Shown piece by piece: positions 47,707 to 56,087 of a DNA stretch of 64,000 nucleotides. The translations under genes were made by a program, and so were the position numbers. The notes under the pieces were generated by a model that was given only the letters and a program-made list of their open reading frames with translations, was not told the DNA's origin and ran no database searches. Location of the stretch: assembly GCA_965247385.1 (NCBI GenBank), contig CBDFHG010000007.1, positions 992,001 through 1,056,000 of the forward strand, given 5' to 3'. Every line of letters starts with the position of its first letter. The first letter of the stretch is position 1. The stretch is from Thermohalobaculum sp965247385. Its GTDB lineage: Bacteria > Pseudomonadota > Alphaproteobacteria > Rhodobacterales > Rhodobacteraceae.

Positions 47707-48092
47707 CCGCACGCATTCTGATGGTCGATGACGAACCCGACGCACAGGCCCTGTTCCGCCAGAACTTCCGCCGCAAGATCCGCAAGGGCGTCTACGCCTT
47801 CGATTTCGCGCCCTCTGGCGAAGCCGCGTTGGAGGTGCTGAAGGGGCAAGAGCCCCCCAAGGTTGTGCTGGTGCTGTCCGACATCAACATGCCGGGCATG
47901 TCGGGGATCGAGCTTCTGGCGGAAATCCGCAAGGTCTGGCCTGAGGTCGGGGTGTTCATGATCACCGCCTATGGCGACACCGCAACCGAGGCCAAGGCGC
48001 GCGATTTGGGCGCCGAACGCTTTCTGACCAAGCCGGTCGATTTTGGCTGTCTCAAGCAAGACCTGTCGCAGACCCTCGAGGTCGGGGCATGA
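47703..48092 (+). CDS. Response regulator receiver protein (single domain)
   Basis: The 129-residue protein is a CheY-like receiver: acidic pocket D9-D10, phosphoacceptor D60 (LSDINMPGMSG), MITAYGD switch region and the conserved Lys in LTKPVDF. There is no output domain. It is coupled by ATGA overlaps to the kinase remnant before it and the cyclase after it, so it belongs to a phosphorelay whose kinase is now truncated. Confidence 0.9.
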   Translation: MTARILMVDDEPDAQALFRQNFRRKIRKGVYAFDFAPSGEAALEVLKGQEPPKVVLVLSDINMPGMSGIELLAEIRKVWPEVGVFMITAYGDTATEAKARDLGAERFLTKPVDFGCLKQDLSQTLEVGA

Positions 48093-49351
48093 CCACCCCT
48101 GCCTGCATACTGGTGGTCGATGACGAGCCGGACGTCGAAGCGCTGGTCACACAGAGATTCCGCCGTCAGGCCCGCAAGGGCGAGATGGATTTCGTCTTTG
48201 CCCATGACGGCCTGCACGCGCTTGAACTGCTGGATAACGGCGCCGATATCGACATGGTTCTCAGCGACATCAACATGCCGCGCATGGACGGGTTGACCCT
48301 GCTCGACAAGCTCGGCGAGTTGCACGCGGGTCTGAAGACGGTGATCGTCTCGGCCTATGGCGACATGGGCAATATCCGCACGGCGATGAACCAGGGCGCC
48401 TTTGACTTCATCACCAAGCCAATCGAGTTCGAGGACCTGGAGACCACAATCGCTAAGACTCTGAAGCATCTGGCGCAGTTTCGGAAGCTTGAGGCGGAAA
48501 AGGCCCATGCCGAACAGGCCCATGCCACCCTGTCACGCTACTTCTCGCCCAATGTGGTCGAGACCCTGTCGCAGGACCCGGATTGCCTGACACCGGGCGG
48601 CGAGAGGCGTCAGGCGAGCTTCCTGTTCACCAATCTGGCGGATTTCACGCCCTTGGTCGAGAGTTCGAGCTCGGAGGTGATTGTCGAGTTGCTGAACGCC
48701 TATCTGGACGGCGTGACCGAGGTGATCTTCGCTCATCGCGGCACGGTGATGAAGATCGTCGGCGATGCGGTTCATGCAATTTTCGGTGCACCGGTCGACG
48801 ACCCCGATCACGCCACACAAGCGGTGGCCTGCGCCCTTGCCATCGACAACTTTGCAACCCGGTTCAGCGCCGAAAAGAACACCGCCGGCATCCCGCTGGG
48901 GGCAACACGGATCGGGGTCAATTCCGGCCCGGCGATCATCGGCAATTTCGGCGGCGCGTATTTTTTCGACTACACCGCCTATGGCGACGTTGTGAACATC
49001 GCCGCCCGGCTTGAGCGCGCCAACGAGGCCAACGGCACCCGGTTGTGTATCGGCGAGAGCGTGGTCGCTCTGATTCCGGACTTTACCGGCCGACCGGTTG
49101 GAACGCTGCTGCTGAAGGGCAAGTCGCAGGCCTTGCGCTGCTATGAACCGCGGAGCGCGGAGCGGGCGAGGTCACCGGCGACCGCTGGTTACAATAACGC
49201 ATACGCACTTCTGGAGGCGAACGACCCGAAGGCACGCCAGGCCTTCGCCGCACTGGTCGGACAGTATGACGAGGATCCGCTGACGATGTTCCATCTTGGC
49301 CGCCTGCTCGCGGGAGAAACCGGGGCCGAGATTGAACTGACGGATAAGTAG
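48089..49351 (+). CDS. Response regulator fused to class III adenylate/guanylate cyclase
   Basis: The 420-residue protein has a receiver domain (1-125: D11-D12, D60 in LSDINMPRMDG, K110), a helical linker with YFSPNVVETLSQ (151-162), a class III nucleotide cyclase domain (about 176-350) and a short tail. In the cyclase domain the second metal Asp is present (D226, MKIVGDAVHAIFG), as are N303 and R307 (VVNIAARLE). The first metal Asp, normally in a F-T-D motif, is Asn182 (FLFTNLADFT). It should make cAMP on phosphorylation if active; the Asn may reduce or abolish catalysis. Confidence 0.88.
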   Translation: MTTPACILVVDDEPDVEALVTQRFRRQARKGEMDFVFAHDGLHALELLDNGADIDMVLSDINMPRMDGLTLLDKLGELHAGLKTVIVSAYGDMGNIRTAMNQGAFDFITKPIEFEDLETTIAKTLKHLAQFRKLEAEKAHAEQAHATLSRYFSPNVVETLSQDPDCLTPGGERRQASFLFTNLADFTPLVESSSSEVIVELLNAYLDGVTEVIFAHRGTVMKIVGDAVHAIFGAPVDDPDHATQAVACALAIDNFATRFSAEKNTAGIPLGATRIGVNSGPAIIGNFGGAYFFDYTAYGDVVNIAARLERANEANGTRLCIGESVVALIPDFTGRPVGTLLLKGKSQALRCYEPRSAERARSPATAGYNNAYALLEANDPKARQAFAALVGQYDEDPLTMFHLGRLLAGETGAEIELTDK

Positions 49352-49360
49352 GGGCGGCGG

Positions 49361-50071
49361 ATGAAAACCGACGAGATTACGCTTCGTCAGTCCATTATCG
49401 GCCAGTGCCGCCGGATGAATGCCATCGGGCTGAACCAGGGCACGTCGGGCAACATCTCGGTGCGTTACGGCGAGCGGATGCTGATCACCCCCTCGGCGGT
49501 CCCCTATGACGAAATGGAGTCCGAGATGATCGCCTCGATTGCCATCGACGGCGAAGACGGAACCTGGGAGGGACCGCTGAGGCCCTCCAGCGAGTGGCGC
49601 TTCCATCTCGACCTGACCCGGGCGCGGCCGGATCTGGGAGCCATCGTGCACACCCATGCGATATACTGCACAACGCTCGCTATCGCCCGGCGGCCAATCC
49701 CGGCGGTGCACTATATGATCGCGGGTTTCGGCGGCATGGATATCCGCTGCGCCGATTACGCGACATTCGGTACTGAGGCCCTGTCAAAGGCGGTGCTGGT
49801 GGCAATGGAAGGGCGCAACGCCTGCCTGATGGCCAATCACGGAATGATCGCGGCGGGGAGCGATCTCGACCGGGCGATGTGGCTGGCGGTCGAGTTGGAG
49901 ACCTTGGCGCGGCAATACTTCAACACCCTGCAGATCGGCGGCCCCGTGCTGCTGGACGAGGCCGAAATTGCCGACGCGACGCGGGCGTTCGGAAATTACG
50001 GCATGCAGGACACCCACCGGCGAATTGGCGATGCGGCTCCCGCTCCGGACAAACCGGAACCCGGCAAATGA
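49361..50071 (+). CDS. Class II aldolase/adducin-family protein (FucA/AraD-like)
   Basis: The 236-residue enzyme has the zinc site of class II sugar-phosphate aldolases and epimerases: H97 and H99 (IVHTHAIY) and H160 (MANHGMI), with E78 (SSEWRFH) as likely acid/base. NQGTSGNISVR (25-35) is the phosphate-binding loop. Substrates may be fuculose-, rhamnulose- or ribulose-phosphate or a related compound; the sequence does not decide. It starts nine bases after the cyclase gene, so it may be cotranscribed. Confidence 0.87.
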   Translation: MKTDEITLRQSIIGQCRRMNAIGLNQGTSGNISVRYGERMLITPSAVPYDEMESEMIASIAIDGEDGTWEGPLRPSSEWRFHLDLTRARPDLGAIVHTHAIYCTTLAIARRPIPAVHYMIAGFGGMDIRCADYATFGTEALSKAVLVAMEGRNACLMANHGMIAAGSDLDRAMWLAVELETLARQYFNTLQIGGPVLLDEAEIADATRAFGNYGMQDTHRRIGDAAPAPDKPEPGK

Positions 50072-50187
50072 CGGTGGCTGCCAGATCACTGCCATCGACC
50101 CGGCATTCGCAACACACCGGGACACACGAGCACCAGGTAAATCAACCTTGACCCTCAACAATTCCCAACCTAGTTTCCGCGCCGCGT

Positions 50188-50226
50188 GGGCCCGTAGCTC
50201 AGTTGGTAGAGCAACTGACTCTTAAG
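50188..50226 (+). tRNA. tRNA-Lys(CTT), 5' half only
   Basis: GGGCCCG acceptor strand, TAGCTCAGTTGGTAGAGC D arm and the anticodon loop CTCTTAA (anticodon CTT) are present. After position 50225 the expected anticodon stem 3' strand and T arm are absent. It is a truncated tRNA gene broken at the anticodon loop, a typical integration crossover point. Confidence 0.8.
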
Positions 50227-50323
50227 AAGCGGCTCCGAGGTGTGTAATGGATTGGTTGGGATAGTTTTTCGGGTCAAAACGGAAGCTTAGAACGGCTTTA
50301 GAACGGCTCAGGCCGTTTGGTGA
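50227..50323. other. Sequence between the tRNA half and the intact tRNA
   Basis: About 97 bases with a short palindrome (AACGGCTCAGGCCGTT near 50302-50317) and direct repeats of AGAACGGCT. I see no gene. It may be part of an old integrated element adjoining the broken tRNA. Confidence 0.3.
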
Positions 50324-50398
50324 GGGCGGGTAGCTCAGTGGTAGAGCAGCTGACTTTTAATCAGCTGGTCGTGGGTTCGATCCCCACCCCGCTCACCA
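50324..50398 (+). tRNA. tRNA-Lys(TTT)
   Basis: A complete cloverleaf can be drawn: acceptor GGGCGGG pairs with CCCGCTC (one G-U), the D arm is AGCTCAGTGGTAGAGC, the anticodon stem GCTGA/TCAGC holds loop CTTTTAA (anticodon TTT), and the T arm is GTGGGTTCGATCCCCAC. CCA is encoded at 50396-50398. Confidence 0.93.
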
Positions 50399-50480
50399 AA
50401 TCCTTTCTGAAAAACAGCAGTTTAGCCGTTTTCGAGGCCTAGCGCTCCACCCGTTCTAAAACAGAAACAGGTAAGATATC

Positions 50481-50639
50481 GTGAAATACGTTCCTCCTTC
50501 GGTCCGCGAAACTGCATTCAACTGCCCACATTGCGGGGCGCTCGCCAAGCAGTACTGGTTTTCAGTCCACGCCGATCCGAAGAAGAAGGATACGACGCCC
50601 CTCATCATTGTAAGCGGCGGTGAGAGACTGTGCCACTGA
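50481..50639 (+). pseudogene. DUF4145-like protein, N-terminal fragment
   Basis: From GTG 50481 the frame reads MKYVPPSVRETAFNCPHCGA and LAKQYWFSVHAD, with a zinc-finger C-x2-C typical of the start of DUF4145-type proteins. The native sequence ends near LIIV, where an IS21 terminus begins at 50609. DUF4145 proteins are of unknown function, some near defence genes. Confidence 0.55.
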
Positions 50640-50719
50640 GGCGGCGGGATAACTCTGCCGCGGCGGTTCAAAATTGGGCCGGAGATCATAGCCTTTGAAT
50701 TCGATGAGATCGGATTGAA

Positions 50720-51888
50720 ATGCGGCGGATGTACTCAGTGGATTTGTATCGTCGAGTTCGGCGCGCGTGCCATGTGGAGGATATGTCCATTCGCGCGGCC
50801 GCGCGGGTTTTTGGCAGGTGCAGGGTGGCAGGTGGCCAGCACCTGCCATGTCCATTCGCGCGGCCGCGCGGGTTTTTTGGTCTTCACCGCGAGACGGTCT
50901 CCAGGATGCCTTTGTATTCGGCGCCGCCGGGCTATCGGCGTAGCAAGCCAGTTCGCCGTCCCAGGCTGGATGCCTTCACGGGTGTGATTGATCGCATTCT
51001 CGATGAGGACCGTTCGGCGCCGCGCAAGCAGCGGCACACGGCCAAACGGATCTTCGGGCGGCGGCGCGACGCGCATGGCTTTACGGGCGGCTATACCATC
51101 GTCAAAGGCTATGTGCGTGAGAGGCGACTTCGGCGCCGCGAGGTTTTCGTGGCCCTGGCCCACGATCCCGGTCATGCCCAGGTGGACTTCGCCGAGGCCC
51201 TGGTGGTGATCGCCGGGATCGAGCGCAAGGCCCATTTCCCGGCGATGGATCTGCTGCCCTCGGATGGCTGCTTTCTCAAGGCCTGTCCGGCGCAGATCAG
51301 CGCGGCCTTGTGCGATGGCCATGTGGCGGCCTTTGCCTTCTTTGGCGCCATTCCACGTTCGATCCTCTACGACAACACCAGATTAGCGGTGGCCGGTATC
51401 CCGGAAGATGGGACACGCCGGCGCACCCGGATCTTCAGCGAGCTGCAATCCCACCATCTCTTTGTCGATCGCTTCGGGCGGCCCGGCAAGGGTCCGGCAA
51501 GGGCAATGACAAAGGCAAGGTCGGCGCCCTCGACCAGGCGGCGCCTTTGAGGGACCGGGATCTGCCCGAGGCCTTCGCCACTCTGCGGCGTCTCCTGGAG
51601 GCCCGCATGGGGACAAGGAACCACGGCGCTGCCGGCAAGCGCGAATACGCCCAGGGGGTCCTGCGCCTTCTGGAGACCTTCCCTCTCAGCGAGGTCGAGG
51701 CCGCCGTGCGTGAGGCCTTGAGGCCAGGGGCGATCGGCTTCGATGCAGTCAGGCACCTGCTGCGCCGCAGGATCGAGCGCCGGGCGCCGCGCCTCGACCT
51801 GGATGTCTATCCCTGTCTGCCCAAGGCCCATGTCGAGACCACCTCCACAAAGGCCTGTATGAGCTTGATTGGCGGGTCGGGGTTATGA
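50720..51888 (+). pseudogene. istA: IS21 transposase IstA, damaged
   Basis: It begins MRRMYSVDLYRRVRRACHVE with the helix-turn-helix SIRAAARVFG interrupted by a 65-bp duplication (the segment at 50783-50812 repeats at 50848-50878) before GLHRETVSRM. The DDE core includes HAQVDFAEALVV and ILYDNTRLAV. A tandem CCGGCAAGGGT duplication near 51485 shifts the frame; the C-terminal part ends at 51886-51888, overlapping istB. Confidence 0.8.
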
Positions 51889-52703
51889 GCGAGACCGCCA
51901 TCAACGAGACCCCACAAATCCTGCGCGCCCATCACCTCAATAAACTCAAGCTGCCGAGTTTCCTGCGCGCGCATGAGAAGCTTGCCCGTCTTTGCGCCGC
52001 CGAGAACACGGATCACACGCGCTTTCTGCTGCGTCTTGCCGAACTGGAGCTGATCGACCGCGAACGGCGCATCAAGGCGGCGCGCTTTCCCACCGTCAAA
52101 AGCCTCGACAGCTTCCACTTCAAGGCCATCCCCAGCCTCAACAAACCTCTCGGGCTGGAACGCGCCCGCTGTGGTTACATCGAGCGCCGGAAGAACATCA
52201 TCGCACGCGGCAATTCAGGCACCGGAAAGACCCATGTCGCGCTCGGCCCGGGATTGGCCGCCTGTCAGAAGGGCCTCTCGGTCGGCTTCATAACCGTCGC
52301 CGCCCTGGTCCATGGGCTGATGGAAACCCGCGACGACAAGCAGTTCCTCCGGTTCCAGAAAAGGCGCGCCGGATTGAAGCTCCTGATCATCGACGAACCG
52401 GGCTTCGTGCCGCTCTCCAGGACCGGGGCCGGGTTGTTGTTCGAGGTCTTCTCGCCGCGCTATGAGCATGGCTCGACACTGGTCACCTCCAACTTGCCTT
52501 TCGATGAATGAACCGAGGTCTTTGGATCGGAACGTCTCACCGGCGCACTCATCGACCGCCTGACCCATCACGTCCATATCCTTGAGATGAATGGCGAGAG
52601 CTTCCGCCTGAAACAGAGCCAAAGAAAACCGCCTGAGCGCCATCCGCTTGACCCCGAGGGACCACAGGCACCTCCCACGCGCGCCACGGCCTTTGCTTTA
52701 TGA
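51885..52703 (+). pseudogene. istB: IS21 helper IstB with a nonsense codon
   Basis: IstB-like ATPase with Walker A GNSGTGKTH (the usual P is N) near residue 108 and Walker B LLIIDEPGF. A TGA at 52509-52511 replaces the Trp expected in FDEW-TEVFG. The frame after it continues (SERLTGALIDRLTHHVHILE) to 52703, so a single base change caused the loss. Confidence 0.85.
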
Positions 52704-52756
52704 AAGCAGTCCGAGCCGCGCACCGGACCCTCCTATGGACTTCGGGGACAAGCTCC

Positions 52757-52942
52757 TCACCGAGCCAAAGTGGTGCACTTTTGCGCCGCCGCGTGGTCGG
52801 TTATTACGCCGCCATTGACAAGGTTCAGCGCCGTCTCGCCCTTGGGCTTGTAGTAGAACGCCGAGCGCGAGATCGACAGCAATCGGCACTGCTTGGCGAT
52901 CGACAGGTGTGGATGATCCTTCTCGACCATCTCGCGCCTCAC
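52757..52942 (-). pseudogene. IS3-family OrfB, N-terminal fragment
   Basis: It reads RREMVEKDHPHLSIAKQCRL, then SISRSAFYYKPKGETALNLV, the start of IS3-family OrfB. The IS3 sequence ends at about 52821 where the IS21 terminus begins; the few codons beyond are IS21 sequence. The whole integrase core (DDE) is missing. Confidence 0.85.
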
Positions 52943-53232
52943 CCGCAGGTCCAGGGCGTGAGCTTTCGTGACAAAAAATCGTTGGCGACAGCCAACTCCC
53001 CGATCTTCGCATGGAGTTCCTTGACCGTCGTCTCATCGACCGCCAGCTCCTTGCGGCGGCCCCGTTCGAAGACATCTGCCACCGCCTCGACCAAGAGCTT
53101 CTTCCACTGATCGATCATCGTCGGGTGAACGCCGTACCGGCTCGCCAGCTCGGCGACCGTCCGTTCCCCCTTCACCGCCTCCAGCGCCACACGCGCCTTG
53201 AACTCGGGATTGTGCTGTCTGCGTTTCGACAT
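52939..53232 (-). CDS. IS3-family OrfA (helix-turn-helix protein)
   Basis: The 97-residue protein (MSKRRQHNPEFKARVALEAV, then GERTVAELASRYGVHPTMID and a leucine-zipper-like C-terminus with AKIGELAVANDFLSRKL) is a full IS3-family OrfA. Its end overlaps the orfB frame as in elements using programmed frameshifting. The IS3 end lies upstream near TGTCCGATTTCC (53288-53300). Confidence 0.9.
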   Translation of the reverse strand: MSKRRQHNPEFKARVALEAVKGERTVAELASRYGVHPTMIDQWKKLLVEAVADVFERGRRKELAVDETTVKELHAKIGELAVANDFLSRKLTPWTCG

Positions 53233-53299
53233 GGCCGATCTCCTTCTCGCTGAAGACCAGCAGAACCAATTCCAGAGCTTGCGTCACTGTCCGATTTCC

Positions 53300-53610
53300 G
53301 GGGAGGAGCTCACCTCGGCGGAAACGCGTGAGCGGCGGCGGCCGGGAGCTTTACCCGCGCGGCACCCGCGCGGCTGGCCGCATCTCGACGAAGGGAAACC
53401 CCATGACCGACCCTGGAACAGTCGGCACCGCCCAAGCTCGCATGATGGAAAACCTTAATTGGAGGGGGATTCCCTGCCTGTTCCGCTGCCCGGTTCGACC
53501 GAACCGCTTTTTCGCATTTTCCGAACGAGCCGATGCGGCGTTGACTTTGCGATCAATCAGGCGACGCTCCACGATCGCTGTGTAGCGCGCCTTGCGCAGG
53601 AGTAATCAGA
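53300..53610. other. Intergenic region before the DegT-type gene
   Basis: A possible short frame at 53403-53585 (MTDPGTVGTAQARMMENLN) has no recognisable family and mixed composition, so I do not call it. The last 15 bases provide CAGGAG as a ribosome binding site for the next gene. No promoter was identified with confidence. Confidence 0.35.
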
Positions 53611-54867
53611 ATGTCGGCGGAGATCGCGAACCCGAAGACCGAGACAGAGAGCGGCGACCGCACGTTCGCCGGGAACCTTGGTGTGCCTCCACCGTTGCCG
53701 CGCGCGAGCCGGGAAGCGGCGGAGCGGCTGATGGAGGACGGGCGGCTCTTCCGCTACACCGAGACAGGGGAAGGCGTGCCCGAGGCAGCCGCGCTGGAGG
53801 AGGAGTTTGCCACCCACATGGGCGCGCGTTACTGCGTCGCTGTCAATTCCTGCGGATGTGCGCTGTTTCTGGCGTTGAGGGCGGCGGGAGTGGTGCCCGG
53901 CGACCGGGTTCTTGTCAACGCGTTCACACTCGCCCCCGCGCCAGGCGCGATTGCCCATGCGGGCGCGGAGCCAGTGCTGGTCGACATCGACGAGAACTTG
54001 GTGATCGACCTCAAAGACCTTCGCGAGAAGGCGAGGACCAACCGGGCCAAGCACCTGCTGTTGAGTCATATGCGAGGCCATGTCGCTGACCTCGACGCCG
54101 TCGCGGAGATCTGCGCCGAAGCGGGGCTGACACTGATTGAGGACTGCGCGCACACCACTGGGGCGCGGTGGAACGGGCGGCTGACGGGACGTTTCGGCGT
54201 GGCGGGCTGCTTCAGCGGGCAAAGCTACAAGCATCTAAACGGTGGCGAGGGCGGGCTGATCGTGACCGACGATTCCGACCTTGCCGCGCGGATTACGCTC
54301 ATGTCGGACTCCTACATGCTTTATTCCCAGCACCGGGCGCGGCCGGGACTGGACGTCTTGGAGCGCTGGCGGCTGGAGACGCCGAACTTTTCGATGCGCA
54401 TGAACGGGCTCACGGCGGCGATCCTGCGCCCGCAACTCGCCGAGCTCGACACGCGGGTGCGGCGGTGGCGGGAGATTCAGGCACGAGTGGCGGCGCGGCT
54501 GGCAGGCTCGCCGCGCATCCGGCTGCCGCGGACGCCCGCGGCGGCTTACCTGGCGCCGACCTCGATCCAGTTCACTCTGAAGGGGCTGAACGCGGAGGGG
54601 ATCGCTGAGGTGATCGCCCGCGCCGCGCAGCGCGGCGTGCCAATCAAGTGGTTCGGTGCCGAGGCGCCGGTCGGATTCACCAGTAGACCCGACCACTGGC
54701 GTTACATCGCGGGCGCGCACACGCCGCCGCGGGCCGCAGCGATCCTCGCCCGGCTCTGCGACGTGCGCCTACCGCTCCAGCTGACCGACGCAGAGTGCGA
54801 TCTGATCGGAGATATCGTCGCCGATGCCGCCGGAACGCCCGGCGCGGCGGCGCGCAACCCAGCATAG
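53611..54867 (+). CDS. DegT/DnrJ/EryC1/StrS-family PLP-dependent enzyme
   Basis: The 418-residue protein is an aminotransferase-fold enzyme of the DegT/StrS family. The PLP lysine is K207 (SGQSYKHLNGGEGG), and D178 (LIEDCAH) should bind the pyridine nitrogen. The N-terminal substrate loop (FRYTETGEGVPEAAALEEE) is present. Family members usually act on keto-sugars. Here the neighbours are a betaine-type transporter and demethylation genes, so another amine substrate is possible (inference). It has a good ribosome binding site and stands about 210 bp before the transporter operon. Confidence 0.85.
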   Translation: MSAEIANPKTETESGDRTFAGNLGVPPPLPRASREAAERLMEDGRLFRYTETGEGVPEAAALEEEFATHMGARYCVAVNSCGCALFLALRAAGVVPGDRVLVNAFTLAPAPGAIAHAGAEPVLVDIDENLVIDLKDLREKARTNRAKHLLLSHMRGHVADLDAVAEICAEAGLTLIEDCAHTTGARWNGRLTGRFGVAGCFSGQSYKHLNGGEGGLIVTDDSDLAARITLMSDSYMLYSQHRARPGLDVLERWRLETPNFSMRMNGLTAAILRPQLAELDTRVRRWREIQARVAARLAGSPRIRLPRTPAAAYLAPTSIQFTLKGLNAEGIAEVIARAAQRGVPIKWFGAEAPVGFTSRPDHWRYIAGAHTPPRAAAILARLCDVRLPLQLTDAECDLIGDIVADAAGTPGAAARNPA

Positions 54868-55081
54868 CGCGACAAGGAAGGAGAGTGACCAACGAAGAGA
54901 CCGCTGAATGACACGATGCAGGCTGGGCGGTGCCGGTTCCGGCTGGCTGGACCCAATGAAATCGGCAGATTGGCATGATAAACGTCGACATGTTCATGCG
55001 ATACGTGCTGTCATGCTGCAGCAATCTTGCGGGAGAGAAGCCTCCTGGAGACCTAATCGGGAAAACAAGGAGAGAAATCAC
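54868..55081. other. Leader of the transporter operon
   Basis: The region ends with AAGGAGAGAAATCAC, a strong ribosome binding site for the binding-protein gene. A possible promoter-like TTGGCATGATAAACG lies near 54968 but I cannot assign both boxes reliably. A longer frame from 54908 is not used because the signal peptide begins at 55082. Confidence 0.35.
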
Positions 55082-56029
55082 ATGAAGAAACTCGCAGTAA
55101 TGGCCTCGGCCGCGGTAATGGCCGCGACCCCGGCGCTGGCCGCCGATATCGTGATCGGCGTGCCGAACTGGCCCTCGGTCGCGGTTACGGCCAACGTTCT
55201 GAAAGTGGTGATCGAAGACAATTTCGGCCTTGAGGTCGAGCTCCAGAACGCCACCAACCCGATCGTCTTTGAGGCCATGGACAAGGGTTCGATGGATATC
55301 CATCCGGAAGTCTGGATGCCGAACCAGCAGAACCTGCATGACACCTATGTCAAGGACAAGGGCACGGTCTTGATGAACCCGAACGGCATTCCCGCCTTCC
55401 AGGGCATCTGTGTGCCGAAATTCGTCGCCGAGGAACTGGGCGTCACCACAATTGAGGATCTGACCGATCCCGACAAGGCTGCGCTGTTCGACTCCGATGG
55501 CGACGGCAAGGGCGAGATCTGGATCGGCGCCGCTGGTTGGGCCTCGACCAATGTCGAGAAGATCCGCGCCAAGTCCTATGGCTACTCCGAGACCTTCGAA
55601 CTGCTGGAAATGGACGAGACCCTGGCGCTGGCCGCGCTGGACGCCGCGGTCGAGCAGAAGAAGCCCTATGTGTTCTTCTGCTACACCCCGCACCACATGT
55701 TCGCCCTGCACGAGTTGGTGGTTCTGGAAGAGCCAGACTATGACGCCGCGAAGTGGAACGTGATCCAGCCGACCGACGATCCGGCCTGGCTGGAAAAGTC
55801 AGATGCCGGCGTCGCCTGGGACCTGGCCTATCTGCACATCCACTATTCCAAGTCGCTGGAGCAGCGCCATCCGGAGGTCGCCAGCATGGTGGCCAATGTC
55901 AACCTCGACACCGACACGGTCTCGGCGATGACCTATGCCCTGGTGGTTGAAAAGCAGGAGCCGGCCGAGTTCGCGAAGAACTGGGTCGCCACGAACGAGG
56001 ACGCCGTCCTCGGCTGGCTGAGCCAGTAA
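55082..56029 (+). CDS. Glycine betaine/proline-type ABC transporter substrate-binding protein
   Basis: The 315-residue protein has a Sec signal peptide (MKKLAVMASAAVMAATPALA, cleavage after ALA). The mature part is an OpuAC-type domain: VIGVPNWPSVAVTANVLK, MDIHPEVWMPNQQ and FFCYTPHHMFALHEL, rich in the Trp and Tyr residues that build the quaternary-ammonium cage in this family. It should bind betaine-like compounds in the periplasm and deliver them to the downstream ATPase/permease pair. The exact ligand is not decided by sequence. Confidence 0.88.
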   Translation: MKKLAVMASAAVMAATPALAADIVIGVPNWPSVAVTANVLKVVIEDNFGLEVELQNATNPIVFEAMDKGSMDIHPEVWMPNQQNLHDTYVKDKGTVLMNPNGIPAFQGICVPKFVAEELGVTTIEDLTDPDKAALFDSDGDGKGEIWIGAAGWASTNVEKIRAKSYGYSETFELLEMDETLALAALDAAVEQKKPYVFFCYTPHHMFALHELVVLEEPDYDAAKWNVIQPTDDPAWLEKSDAGVAWDLAYLHIHYSKSLEQRHPEVASMVANVNLDTDTVSAMTYALVVEKQEPAEFAKNWVATNEDAVLGWLSQ

Positions 56030-56039
56030 TCATCAAAGC

Positions 56040-56062
56040 GGCCGCCGGGGCAACCGGCGGCC
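56040..56062 (+). promoter_or_regulatory. Stable intergenic hairpin between binding protein and ATPase genes
   Basis: GGCCGCCGG and CCGGCGGCC form a perfect 9-bp GC stem with a GGCAA loop, without a following U run. Such hairpins between binding-protein and ATPase genes often stabilise the upstream message or partly stop transcription, giving more binding protein than membrane parts. Confidence 0.65.
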
Positions 56063-56087
56063 GATCGCATATCCAGCGGAGGGGCTC

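Larger units (their letters stand above)
50609..52820 (+). mobile_element. IS21-family element, decayed
   Basis: Left terminus TGTAAGCGGCGGTGAG at 50609 and right terminus in reverse TGTCAATGGCGGCGT at 52820. Both istA and istB are broken. Left flank is the DUF4145 fragment and right flank is an IS3 orfB, so no target duplication can be seen. Confidence 0.75.

Noticed and set aside
50188..50320. Complete tRNA-Lys(CTT) with an intron
   Set aside because: No 3' anticodon stem or T arm for it appears before the next tRNA, and no group I intron features were recognised.
53403..53585. Small gene before the DegT-type enzyme
   Set aside because: No ribosome binding site of note, no family features and no recognisable domain.
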